42,220 bases of DNA. Origin: Streptomyces odontomachi. GTDB taxonomy: Bacteria > Actinomycetota > Actinomycetes > Streptomycetales > Streptomycetaceae. The notes under the pieces are model-generated. The model saw only the letters and a list, made by a program, of their open reading frames with translations. It was not told the DNA's origin and ran no database searches. The position numbers were made by a program, and so were the translations under genes. The stretch's first letter is position 1; each line of letters starts with the position of its first letter. The stretch spans positions 1 through 42,220 of the forward strand of contig NZ_JAMJWG010000039.1 in NCBI RefSeq assembly GCF_024435355.1, written 5' to 3'. Shown piece after piece: positions 9,489 through 17,357 of the stretch.

Positions 9489-10256
9489 TCAGCCCGCGGC
9501 GCACAGCACCCGGTCGTCGGCGAGCAGGATCGCCTGGTGCAGCTCGCGCAGCGCGGAGCAGGGCTCCAGGCCCAGTTCGTTGATGAGCGTGCTGCGTGCC
9601 GCCTGGTACACCTTGAGGGCGTCGGCACGGCGGTCGGAGCGGTACAGGGCGAGCATCAGCTGCCGGTAGAAGGTCTCGCGCAGCGGGCTCTCCGCGGTCA
9701 GCGAGTACAGCGGGCCGACCAGTTCACGGTGCAGGCCCAGCTGGAGGCGTGCTTCCACCAGCATCTCGGTGCAGTCCATGCGCACTTCGGTGAGCCAGGT
9801 GGTGAAGGCGCTGAGGATGGGGCCGTGGCCGATGTCCCCCAGCACGGGGCCGCGCCACAGGGCGAGGCCCTGCTGGAAGCGGGCGACGGCCTCTTCGTGG
9901 CGGTGTTCCCGCATCAGGGCGCGGCCCTGCTCGGTCAGGTCGAGGAAGACCTGGTAATCGAGTCCGCCGTCCTCCAGGGTCAGCATGTATCCGGGCGAGC
10001 GGGTCACGATGGGGCTCTGTTCGGCGCCGGCCCGGTTCAGGAACTTCCGCAGTTCCGACACGTACACGTAAAGGGTGGCGGTGGCGCGCCGCGGCAGCCG
10101 TTCTCCCCAGATCTCCATCATGAGCTGGTCGGCCGTGACAATGCGATTGGCGCGTATCAGGAGGATGGCGAGGAGCATCTCCACCTTCGGTGCGCCGATG
10201 TGGGCGCTGCCGTTGTCAGCGCTGACCCGGAGCCGTCCCAGGACCTCGTACTTCAC
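9489..10256 (-). CDS. SARP-family pathway activator
   Basis: A 255-residue regulator of the AfsR/SARP family in its short form, with an OmpR-like winged helix (about 15-95; KVEMLLAILLIRANRIVT then YVYVSELRKFL) followed by a BTAD all-helical domain (about 100-245, ending LINELGLEP...LHQAIL). It has no ATPase or TPR extension. Such proteins bind direct heptamer repeats and recruit RNA polymerase to biosynthetic promoters. The GTG start overlaps the stop of the preceding thioesterase gene (GTGA), so the two are translationally coupled. Candidate targets in the window are the 11-bp repeats before the PKS at 7662 and TAGGGG-type repeats at 11167-11219 and 14512-14596. If the latter are its sites, it would control its own operon. 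Confidence 0.93.
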   Translation of the reverse strand: MKYEVLGRLRVSADNGSAHIGAPKVEMLLAILLIRANRIVTADQLMMEIWGERLPRRATATLYVYVSELRKFLNRAGAEQSPIVTRSPGYMLTLEDGGLDYQVFLDLTEQGRALMREHRHEEAVARFQQGLALWRGPVLGDIGHGPILSAFTTWLTEVRMDCTEMLVEARLQLGLHRELVGPLYSLTAESPLRETFYRQLMLALYRSDRRADALKVYQAARSTLINELGLEPCSALRELHQAILLADDRVLCAAG

Positions 10257-11047
10257 GAATGGCTCCCATCAGTGGACACGAAGCGAAGGGAATTGCGGAT
10301 GATGCCGGAAATCATCTCGACGACTTCTTCCTGGTGTTCTTCGAGGTAGAAATGCCCGCCGGGGAAGACACGCTGCGCGAACGCGGCGGCGGTGTGCTCG
10401 CGCCAGGCGTCCGCCTGCGCGGCGTCGGTGTGCGGGTCCTGGTCGCCGACCAGCATGGTGATCGGGCAGTCGAGCGGCGGTCCCGGGCGGTACGTGTGGG
10501 TCTCGATGGCCCGGTAGTCGCCGCGCACCGTCGGCATGATCGCCGCGAGCAGGTCCGCGTCGTCGAGCCAGGCCGGATCGGTGCCGCCCACCTCGCGCAG
10601 CTCCCGTACCACGCCGGCGTCGTCGCGCAGGTGGACGGTGCCGGCCGGGATCCTGGACGGGGCGGGGTAGCCGGAGGCGATGAGGTGGACCGGGCCGCCG
10701 CCGAGGCGCTGCTGGCAGCGTCGGGCCACCTCGAAGGCGACGATGGAGCCCATGCTGTGCCCGAAGAACAGGTAGGGGCCGGGTGCGGTGAGCCGCGGCA
10801 GCAGCGCGTCATAGACGCCGTCCGCGAGGTCGGGGATGTTCTCGATGCAGGGTTCGGACCGCCGGTCCTGACGCCCGGGGTATTGCAGGGCAAGGACCTC
10901 GATGTCAGGAGTGAGCGCCTGCGACATGGGGTAGTAGTAGCTCGCGGAACCTCCGGCGTGCGGAAAGACCACAAGACGGATGGCGTTCTCCGAAGACGGG
11001 TGGAATTGCCTGACCCATTCGCCCTTCTTCCTTTGTTTCACAGCCAT
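10253..11047 (-). CDS. Type II thioesterase (editing)
   Basis: A 264-residue alpha/beta hydrolase of the stand-alone thioesterase family. Hallmarks are the FPHAGGSASYYYPM N-terminal segment, the nucleophile elbow GHSMGS, an Asp in VGDQDPHT and the catalytic His in GGHFYL. These enzymes remove stalled or mis-primed acyl groups from carrier proteins and usually do not release the final product. The ATG at 11047 follows AAGGAG. It is the first gene of a leftward operon and overlaps the SARP gene by 4 bases. Neither PKS end visible here nor the synthetase has its own thioesterase, so a release role cannot be excluded, but the Cys-triad protein at 14668 is the better candidate. Confidence 0.95.
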   Translation of the reverse strand: MAVKQRKKGEWVRQFHPSSENAIRLVVFPHAGGSASYYYPMSQALTPDIEVLALQYPGRQDRRSEPCIENIPDLADGVYDALLPRLTAPGPYLFFGHSMGSIVAFEVARRCQQRLGGGPVHLIASGYPAPSRIPAGTVHLRDDAGVVRELREVGGTDPAWLDDADLLAAIMPTVRGDYRAIETHTYRPGPPLDCPITMLVGDQDPHTDAAQADAWREHTAAAFAQRVFPGGHFYLEEHQEEVVEMISGIIRNSLRFVSTDGSHS

Positions 11048-11149
11048 CCTGTGCTCCTTCCGAGCGGCGGGGAAGGTACGGCAGTTATGCCGGAAGTCCG
11101 CCGATTGGCCCTGTGAATACGGCGAGTCTAGGCAGCTGACAAGCGCTTT

Positions 11150-11194
11150 CGGTACCCCGATTCGCCCCCCTAGCAGGCATGAATCGGGGTACCG
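11150..11194. promoter_or_regulatory. 14-bp perfect inverted repeat between synthetase and thioesterase genes
   Basis: CGGTACCCCGATTC at 11150-11163 is repeated in reverse complement at 11181-11194, leaving a 17-base loop. It lies in the 225-base gap between the synthetase stop (11273) and the thioesterase start (11047), both leftward. It could be a terminator for the synthetase, since it forms a long stem, but there is no T-run. It could equally be an operator for the thioesterase-SARP operon. The arms contain GGTACCCC, which is also present before the synthetase at 14510-14517. Confidence 0.6.
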
Positions 11195-11219
11195 TCGCGA
11201 CCCCCTACCGCAGCCCCTA
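11167..11219. promoter_or_regulatory. Cluster of CCCCTA/TAGGGG motifs upstream of the thioesterase-SARP operon
   Basis: CCCCTA occurs at 11167-11172, 11202-11207 and 11214-11219, the last two 12 bp apart, and TAGGGG occurs at about 11240. On the leftward strand these read TAGGGG, matching motifs in the synthetase/cyclase divergent promoter at 14512-14596 and resembling the CTTAGG core before the PKS. They may be activator sites, perhaps for the SARP, but the motif is short and G-rich. Confidence 0.35.
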
Positions 11220-11272
11220 TTACCGCCGGGAAAGGCGGATAGGGGGATTCCCGTACCCGGGTTGCGGGCTGG

Positions 11273-14200
11273 TCAGCTGTCGCGGATGTGCTCGGCGAGT
11301 TCGGCCGGCGACGGCGCGGAGAACAGGTCGGCGAGCTTGACGGTGACCTGGGTCGACTCCTCGATCTTCTGGAGGAGTTGGGCACCGAGCAGCGAGTGGC
11401 CGCCGTGGGTGAAGAAGTTGGTGTCGGCGTCGATGTCGTCGCGCTTCAGCAGCTGACGGTACAGCGCGACGATGTCGCCGGTCAGCTGGTCGCAGGGCGC
11501 GCCGTCCCCGGCCGTCCCGCCGGGTTCGTCGTCGCTGCCGGTGCCGGCCAGCGCTTCCAGGGCGAGGTAGTCGACCTTCTCGTTGGCGTTGGTGGGCAGG
11601 GTGTCGATGACGGTGAACTCCTGTGGTAGGGCGGAGTGGGGCAGCTCGCCGCGTGCGTGCTCCCACAGTTCGTCGCGCATGTCGTCGGCGCCGCTGTCGG
11701 CGGGCACCACGAAGACGACCAGGCGGCCGTCCGCGCTGCGGTCGCCGACCACCACGGCCGCGGCGGCGCGCACCTTCGGGTGGGCGAGGACGGCGGCCTC
11801 GACCTCGCCCAGCTCGATCCGGTTGCCGCGCAGTTTGACCTGGCGGTCCGAGCGGCCGAAGATCTCCAGGTTGCCGTCGGGCCGCCAGCGGCCGGTGTCG
11901 CCGCTGCGGTAGTACCGGCCGTGCACCGGGTGGTCGCCGAACCGGGCCTCGTTGAGTTCGGGCCGCTCGTGGTAGCCGAGCGAGACCCCGGCGCCGGCGA
12001 TGACGATCTCGCCGCGCACCCCGATCGGCAGTTCCCGGCCGTCGGGTGCGACGACCATCACGCGGATGTTCCAGATCGGCTTGCCGATGTGCGGGCGTTC
12101 GCCCAGGTCGCCTTCGAGGACGCCCCAGGTGCACCAGGTGATGGTCTCGGTCGGGCCGTAGGCGTGGTGCAGGATGCAGCCGGTGGCCAGCAGCCGCTCG
12201 CCCAGGGGGGTCGGCAGTGGCTCGGCACCGATGACGACCTGCCGTCCCGCGAGGACGTCTTCGACGTCGTCGAGGACCAGTCGCCAGGTGGTCGGGGTGG
12301 CCTGGAGGATGCCGGGCTGGTGGCGCTCGATCAGCTCGCGCAGCAGCCGCCCGTCGGTGCGTGCCTCGTCCGGAGCGATCACGATCCGGCCGCCGGAGTA
12401 CAGCGGCACGTAGTGCTCCAGGTTCGCCATGTCGAACGCGAACGTGGTCATCCACAGGGTGACGTCGTCGGCGGTGGCCCCGAACCGCACGGTGTAGTCG
12501 GCCGCGATGTTGGAGATGGCCCGGTGCGGCAGCCAGGCGCCCTTGGGCCGGCCGCTGGAGCCGGACGTGTAGATCAGGTAGGCGGGTGACTCCGGGTCGA
12601 TGCCCAGCGGCGAGGCGAGCCGGTCGACGTCGGAGCCGGTCGCGCCCACCGGCTCCAGGGGCAGCCGGACGGTGTCCCGGTCCTCGGGCAGCGGCAGGTC
12701 GCGGTCGGTGAGGACGACCCGGGCACCGGAGTCGGACAGCAGGTACGCCACCCGCTGGGCCGGATGCTCCGGGTCGACGGGCAGGTAGGCGGCGCCGGTG
12801 AGCCAGATGCCGAGGACGGTGGCGGTGAGTTCGGGCGAGCGGGCCGCGGCCAGCGCGACGACGTCTCCGATGGCCACTCCGGCGCGCAGCAGCGCGGCGC
12901 GGGTGCGCAGCGCCGCGTCCCACAGCTGGGCGTAGCTGACGGTCCGGTCGCCCTGCTGCACGGCGATGGCGTCCGGGGTGCGGTCGACGTGTCCGAGGAC
13001 GGCTTCGGCGACGCCTACCGGGGTGAAGGTGTGGTCGGTGTCGTTGGCCGCGTCGATGACCTGGTGGTCGTGGGCGCTCCACACGTCGATCTCGCCGGTG
13101 GGCCGGTCGACGTCCGTGGCGCAGGCCACCAGCAGCGCGTCGTAGCGGGCGAGCAGGGCGCGCACCTCGGCCTCGTCGAACTTGTCGGTGCCGTAGCGTG
13201 CGATGACCTCGATGCCGTCCTCGGAGGAGGCGAGGAAGAACTCCAGGTCGAACTTGCTGTAGCCGTTCTCGACCACCAGCGGCCTGGCCCGGTCGCCGGC
13301 GATCTCGAAGTCGCTGCCCAGGCCGAGGCTCGGGAAGTAGTTGAAGAGGTGGCGGCAGAGCCGGTTGCGCCAGGAGGATCCGGCGCGCGGCACCAGGTCG
13401 GAGATGCTGTCGACCGGCACGTTCAGGTGGGCCAGCGCATCGAAGTAGGTGTCGCGCGCCCGGCGCACCAGCGCCTTGAAGCTCTCCGCGGGATCCACCT
13501 GCACGCGCAGCGGCAGCACGTTGGTGTGGTGGCCGACCAGACCGGGGTCCGTCTTGGGCCGTACGCTCACCGGCGAACCCACGGTGATGTCGGGTCCGGC
13601 GCCGTGCGACGTGAGCAGCAGGTAGTACCCGGCCAGCAGTACCACGGCCTCGGGTGCGCGCGCGCTGCGCTGCAACCCGGCCACGGCCGTGCGGGCCTGG
13701 TCGGAGAGCCGGTGGGTGACCTGGTCGCCCTTGAGTGTGGGGTCGGCTCCGTCGGGGGCGCCGCAGGCCATCTCGAGGGCGGCGGGGTCGAAGTCGGCGA
13801 GCTGGGTGCGCCAGTAGTCCAGGCTCTCGGGCCGCGGCTCGGGCTCGCTGAACGCGGGCACCACCTCCCGCAGCCGGCTGGGCGCCGCGCCGCCGGCCGC
13901 GAGGGCGTCGTACGCCGCCACCAGCTCCTCGAGGAGCGTCTTGCCCGAGATGATGTCGTACACAAGGTGGTGGAAGGCGAGCGCGACCACATGCCCGTCG
14001 GGGTGGTGGAACAGCCCGGCGCGCACCAGCGGCCGTCCGTCGAGGGCGAACCGCCGGGTGACGTAGGGGCGCAGCGCGAGCGCGATGTCACCGTCCGGGG
14101 CGAAGTCCTCGAACTCCTCCACGGTCACGGTGAACTCGCCGGCCGGTACGACCGACTTCATCAGCTCGGCCCCGGAGGTGAAGTAGACCGTCCGCAGCAC

Positions 14201-14419
14201 CTCGTGGCGTTCGACGAGGACCTTGAGCGCGGACTCCAGCAGGGCCGGCTCCAGCTTCCCCTCCGTCTGGAAGGCCAGGGACAGGTTGTTCGCCGCGCTG
14301 CCCGGGACCAGCCGCTCCAGCAGCCACATCGCCTCCTCTTTGCGCGTGGCCACACGAAGGTCGCGGGTGGACCGGTCGGCGGATGCGGCGGATGCGGCGG
14401 ATTTCACTCCGGACCCCAA
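11273..14419 (-). CDS. Single-module NRPS, condensation-adenylation-PCP, no thioesterase
   Basis: Activates one amino acid and is predicted to condense it with the finished polyketide; 1048 residues from the TTG at 14419, chosen because GGGGAG lies 6 bases upstream. A GTG at 14407 is an alternative. The condensation domain (about 25-450) has HHLVYDI, with catalytic His151 and Asp155; the usual Gly after Asp is Ile. The adenylation domain (about 480-950) has LIYTSGSSGRPKG, AYGPTE, YRSGD and NANEKVDY (the usual NGK is NEK). Manual alignment to GrsA gives a specificity code near D-M-L-Q-V-I-A-T-W-K, partly like glycine codes (D-I-L-Q...W) but not decisive. The PCP (GGHSLLG, Ser1009) ends the protein. 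Lack of a thioesterase and the divergent neighbour at 14668 suggest release by that protein, as in tirandamycin-type tetramate pathways. Confidence 0.95.
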   Translation of the reverse strand: MGSGVKSAASAASADRSTRDLRVATRKEEAMWLLERLVPGSAANNLSLAFQTEGKLEPALLESALKVLVERHEVLRTVYFTSGAELMKSVVPAGEFTVTVEEFEDFAPDGDIALALRPYVTRRFALDGRPLVRAGLFHHPDGHVVALAFHHLVYDIISGKTLLEELVAAYDALAAGGAAPSRLREVVPAFSEPEPRPESLDYWRTQLADFDPAALEMACGAPDGADPTLKGDQVTHRLSDQARTAVAGLQRSARAPEAVVLLAGYYLLLTSHGAGPDITVGSPVSVRPKTDPGLVGHHTNVLPLRVQVDPAESFKALVRRARDTYFDALAHLNVPVDSISDLVPRAGSSWRNRLCRHLFNYFPSLGLGSDFEIAGDRARPLVVENGYSKFDLEFFLASSEDGIEVIARYGTDKFDEAEVRALLARYDALLVACATDVDRPTGEIDVWSAHDHQVIDAANDTDHTFTPVGVAEAVLGHVDRTPDAIAVQQGDRTVSYAQLWDAALRTRAALLRAGVAIGDVVALAAARSPELTATVLGIWLTGAAYLPVDPEHPAQRVAYLLSDSGARVVLTDRDLPLPEDRDTVRLPLEPVGATGSDVDRLASPLGIDPESPAYLIYTSGSSGRPKGAWLPHRAISNIAADYTVRFGATADDVTLWMTTFAFDMANLEHYVPLYSGGRIVIAPDEARTDGRLLRELIERHQPGILQATPTTWRLVLDDVEDVLAGRQVVIGAEPLPTPLGERLLATGCILHHAYGPTETITWCTWGVLEGDLGERPHIGKPIWNIRVMVVAPDGRELPIGVRGEIVIAGAGVSLGYHERPELNEARFGDHPVHGRYYRSGDTGRWRPDGNLEIFGRSDRQVKLRGNRIELGEVEAAVLAHPKVRAAAAVVVGDRSADGRLVVFVVPADSGADDMRDELWEHARGELPHSALPQEFTVIDTLPTNANEKVDYLALEALAGTGSDDEPGGTAGDGAPCDQLTGDIVALYRQLLKRDDIDADTNFFTHGGHSLLGAQLLQKIEESTQVTVKLADLFSAPSPAELAEHIRDS

Positions 14420-14511
14420 TGGAAGCTCCCCTTGAAAGGCGGTGCGAACTGCGTTCTCATACTTCACCCTGTATTTCAGGGGGACGATACAAGGGGCCCG
14501 GGTGGCGCTGG

Positions 14512-14596
14512 TACCCCTAAGAAGGGCACCCTGAGGGGTGTTTTCCACGGGCACCCCTATGAGCGATCAGGACGCAGACTAGGGGCGCTAGGGGTA
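14512..14596. promoter_or_regulatory. Divergent promoter region with repeated TACCCCTA/TAGGGG motifs
   Basis: This part of the 248-base gap between the synthetase (leftward) and the cyclase-like gene (rightward) holds TACCCCTA at 14512, an imperfect inverted repeat CACCC-TGA-GGGGTG at 14528-14538, ACCCCTA at 14553, and a 9-bp direct repeat CTAGGGGCG-CTAGGGGTA at 14579-14596. Related motifs occur before the thioesterase-SARP operon. A shared regulator for the release machinery is inferred. Confidence 0.45.
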
Positions 14597-14667
14597 TGCC
14601 TTTCCTTGCTTTTCTCCGACTACGCTTGCGAGCCGTACTTGTTGGCTCGCGAACCCGAGGAGTGGGG

Positions 14668-15525
14668 ATGGCGGAATCCGGCGAATGGAAAGTCCTGAAG
14701 GCCGGCGGTGAATCCGGCGGTGTCGTGCTCGCCGTTGATTTCGACACCACAGGACGGCCGGAGGCCCGTTTCTCCGACCTGGCCGCCAACCTGGCCACCG
14801 ACCTGGCCGTGTGGGAAACGGTTCCGCCGGTCCACGGCACCGCACCCACCGGCTCGGGCGCCGGCTACGTCGACTACTGGTCCGGGCCGATCGAGTCAGA
14901 GAAGCCGCTGGTCAAGGCGGTTATGGGGTTCTGCGCCGGGTCGGTGTACGCGGCCGCGCTGACCGAGCGGATCAGCCGGTTCCAGGAGCATGCCCCGCAG
15001 CTCCTGGTGTTCGACCCGGAGATCTCCGTACCGCAGACCCTGATGTGGCAGTACCACAAAGTGGTGGGATTCATGTCGTCGGTCATTTCGGCCGAAGACG
15101 TCGCCGCCGCGCGTGCCGCCGGACAGCGTGTGCACGATGAGACCATGCAGCGCGTGGTGGCACGGGCAAGCCAGATCCGCGAATTGAAGGACGGTCTCAT
15201 CCGGCTTATCCGCGAGATCGGGGAACCCGCGTTCGCCGGGGTCGGGCTCGACAGGACACGGCGTGAGGAACTGTTCAGCGTATTCGAGTCCTTCCTGTGC
15301 TACCTCGCGGCGGCCAGTGAAATCGACCCGTTCACGCAGTGGCGTTCAGCGACCGCTTTCTCGTCGGCCAGTCCGCTGAGCGGACTGCGCGCGATGCGGG
15401 CTTCCGGTGTCGCCGGCTCGGAATCCCTTTCGGTGGCGCGTGAATACGAGATCGACGTGGAGCACGGCGTGCTGCTGGCCGACAAGGACCTGGCAGGTCT
15501 GGTCGCCGACGTCCTCGGCGCCTGA
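14668..15525 (+). CDS. Stand-alone alpha/beta-hydrolase-fold protein with Cys triad; probable tetramate Dieckmann cyclase
   Basis: Predicted to release the PCP-bound beta-ketoacyl-aminoacyl chain by Dieckmann cyclisation, giving a tetramic acid. The protein is 285 residues; the ATG at 14668 follows GAGGAG. The nucleophile elbow reads GFCAGS with Cys89 where thioesterases have Ser. Asp116 lies in LVFDPE after the next strand, and His266 lies in VEHGVLL in the C-terminal segment, as in a thioesterase fold. The lid region (about 125-230) is helical and otherwise unlike ordinary thioesterases. From family knowledge, TrdC, SlgL, KirHI and NcmC form a Dieckmann cyclase family, and NcmC has an alpha/beta-hydrolase fold with a Cys-Asp-His triad. 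Divergence from a lone C-A-PCP gene supports the match. The alternative is another Cys-type thioesterase that forms a lactone or hydrolyses the chain. Confidence 0.75.
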   Translation: MAESGEWKVLKAGGESGGVVLAVDFDTTGRPEARFSDLAANLATDLAVWETVPPVHGTAPTGSGAGYVDYWSGPIESEKPLVKAVMGFCAGSVYAAALTERISRFQEHAPQLLVFDPEISVPQTLMWQYHKVVGFMSSVISAEDVAAARAAGQRVHDETMQRVVARASQIRELKDGLIRLIREIGEPAFAGVGLDRTRREELFSVFESFLCYLAAASEIDPFTQWRSATAFSSASPLSGLRAMRASGVAGSESLSVAREYEIDVEHGVLLADKDLAGLVADVLGA

Positions 15526-15626
15526 TCCGGTCGCCGGTCGCCGGGTTGCGGGCGGGGCCCGGGGTGGGCAGCTTGCGGTCGGCCGCCCGCCCTGGGGCCC
15601 GTGCCGCCGGGCGGCTTGCCGCACCG

Positions 15627-16655
15627 TCAGACGGCCTGCACCGCCGGACGGGCCGTTCCGGCGAGCAGGGCGGCGACGAGGGAGTCCTCGACGTTGCCGC
15701 CGGTGAGCAGTACCCCGATGTCCCGGCCGCGCCAGCGGGGCAGCCGGGAGATCCGCAACGCCACGGCGAGCGCGGTGGCCGCTGCCGGTTCCACGAGGAG
15801 CCGGGCCTGGAGCACCGCGGCACACATCGCCTCGGCGATCTCGGGCTCCTCGACGGTGTGCACGTCGGACACGGCGGTGGAGCAGATGTCGAAGGGCAGT
15901 TGGCCGACCCGGTCCGGGCGCAGCCCGTCGGCGATCGTCGGGTGCGCGGCGACGGTGACCGGCGCACCCGTCGCCAACGCCTCGGTGAGCGCCGGGACGG
16001 CCGCCGGCTCGGCCGCCACCACCTCCACCTGCTCGCCCGTCACGGCCAGGCACGCCCCGGCGACCGCGCTGCCCCCGCCGACCGGCAGCACCACGGCGTC
16101 GAGTCGGGCCCCGGCCTCCCGCACCTGCTGGAGGAGTTCGGCGGTCGCGGTGCCCTGCCCCCGCACCACGTCCGGGTCCTGGTAGGGGTCGACCACGTCC
16201 AGGCCGCGTGCGTCGCGCAGTTCGTCGACCACCGCGATGCGCTCCGCCAGGGTGGTGCCGGCCGCCAGCACCTCGGCGCCGGCCTCGCGGATGCGGCGCA
16301 CCTTGGTCGGCGCCGCGTCGCTCGGCAGCACCAGCGTGGCGGGCACGCCCAGCTGACCGGCGGCCAGCGCGACGGAGATCGCATGGTTGCCGGTGCTCTG
16401 CGCAACGACCCCACGGCTGCCCGCGGCCACCAGTCGCTCCACGGCGAGCAGTGCGCCACGCACCTTGAAGGAGCCACCACGCTGGAGGTTCTCGGCCTTC
16501 AGCCAGAGCCGGGCCGCACCGCGCCGGTCCAGGTCGTCGCTGCGCACCACCGGGGTCCGGGTCACCCGGCCGGCCAGCCGTCGCTGGGCGTCGAGCACGG
16601 CACTGCGGCCGAGCGGTGGATCCACCACCGCGAGGCTCGCCTCGTTCTCGGGCAT
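15627..16655 (-). CDS. PLP-dependent threonine/serine dehydratase-like enzyme (fold type II)
   Basis: A 342-residue member of the threonine ammonia-lyase/serine racemase family. Lys64 in GGSFKVRGA is the PLP Schiff-base lysine. STGNHA is the substrate loop, and PVGGGSAVAG is the phosphate-binding glycine loop (usual GGGGL altered to GGGSA). The C-terminal LLTGGNVE matches the family, and no ACT regulatory domain is present, so this is the catabolic or short form. The ATG at 16655 follows GGAGG; an in-frame ATG at 16670 is possible. The gene converges on the cyclase-like gene with a 101-base gap. It could supply or modify the amino-acid unit (racemisation, dehydration) or feed 2-oxobutyrate into precursor supply, or be unrelated housekeeping. 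The sequence does not settle which. Confidence 0.88.
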   Translation of the reverse strand: MPENEASLAVVDPPLGRSAVLDAQRRLAGRVTRTPVVRSDDLDRRGAARLWLKAENLQRGGSFKVRGALLAVERLVAAGSRGVVAQSTGNHAISVALAAGQLGVPATLVLPSDAAPTKVRRIREAGAEVLAAGTTLAERIAVVDELRDARGLDVVDPYQDPDVVRGQGTATAELLQQVREAGARLDAVVLPVGGGSAVAGACLAVTGEQVEVVAAEPAAVPALTEALATGAPVTVAAHPTIADGLRPDRVGQLPFDICSTAVSDVHTVEEPEIAEAMCAAVLQARLLVEPAAATALAVALRISRLPRWRGRDIGVLLTGGNVEDSLVAALLAGTARPAVQAV

Positions 16656-17357
16656 CGGACCTCCATCCATGCACGTCGGCAGGGCTCAGGTCACGACCTC
16701 CAGACGGCGGCACGCCGCTCGGACACGGTCCACCTTGAGCGCCGGTGGCTCATGCTGAGGACGACTTCTAAAATTTGTCCAAGTTCCGCCTGACGCCGGT
16801 TGAGCTGTGTGTGACAAGGTCACATCAGAACGCCACCAGGCGGCCCCCCAAAACGGAAAATCTTCCTATCTCGTCCGATGATTTTCGCGACTGCAAATTC
16901 CTCGAACCGGGCGATCCGGAATGAAGAATTCCCGATGAACTCTCCAGGGAATGAATTCTCCGGCCACTCCTGATCGTGCACTTTATGTGCCGATTTGCCC
17001 GCTACGGCAGATCCCGCCTATACCCCGGCAGCCCCGAAAGCGGCACCCCACATGTACAACATTTTAGGATTAGCTGTCATTATTTTAAATTTGACGGCCC
17101 TTCGATCCTGGTCATACATTCACTCGCGATTCGGCTCATCGCTCGGAGGTGCGACATCTGCCCAAAGTTCGGCGCTTAGCGTCCGGACGTGTACTGATCG
17201 TCATCCCGGCCCGGCACCGGTGCGCACAGGGGCCGTCGACGTCAGTACGTACACCAGCCCTCAGCCATCGGCCTCATCATTGCCGACCATGGAGGCACGA
17301 CGCTTTCTTTTATTTTATTTGATGTAAAGCAGATTCGCAGCACGGGGGGAACTGTTG
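16656..17357. other. 702-base gene-free, AT-richer divergent promoter region
   Basis: No convincing reading frame is present between the leftward dehydratase and the rightward LAL regulator. Base composition drops markedly in AT compared with flanks, with tracts such as TTATTTTAAATTTGA near 17080 and CTTTTATTTTATTTGATG near 17305. It holds a 15-bp palindrome at 16810-16824, and an imperfect inverted repeat GAATTCCC...GGGAAT at about 16927-16950. It also holds a long-spaced pair GTACTGA (about 17191) and TCAGTAC (about 17242). It probably carries the promoters of both flanking genes. Confidence 0.6.
16810..16824. promoter_or_regulatory. Palindrome TGTGAC-AAG-GTCACA, candidate operator
   Basis: Perfect 6-bp arms flank a 3-base centre, about 155 bases upstream of the dehydratase start. 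The half-sites resemble CRP-type TGTGA/TCACA but with a 5-base rather than 6-base inner spacing. The binding protein is unknown. Confidence 0.35.

Noticed and set aside
10253..11047. Type II thioesterase as the chain-release enzyme
   Set aside because: Its motifs (FPHAGG, GHSMGS) are those of editing thioesterases, and the cyclase-like gene beside the synthetase is a better release candidate.
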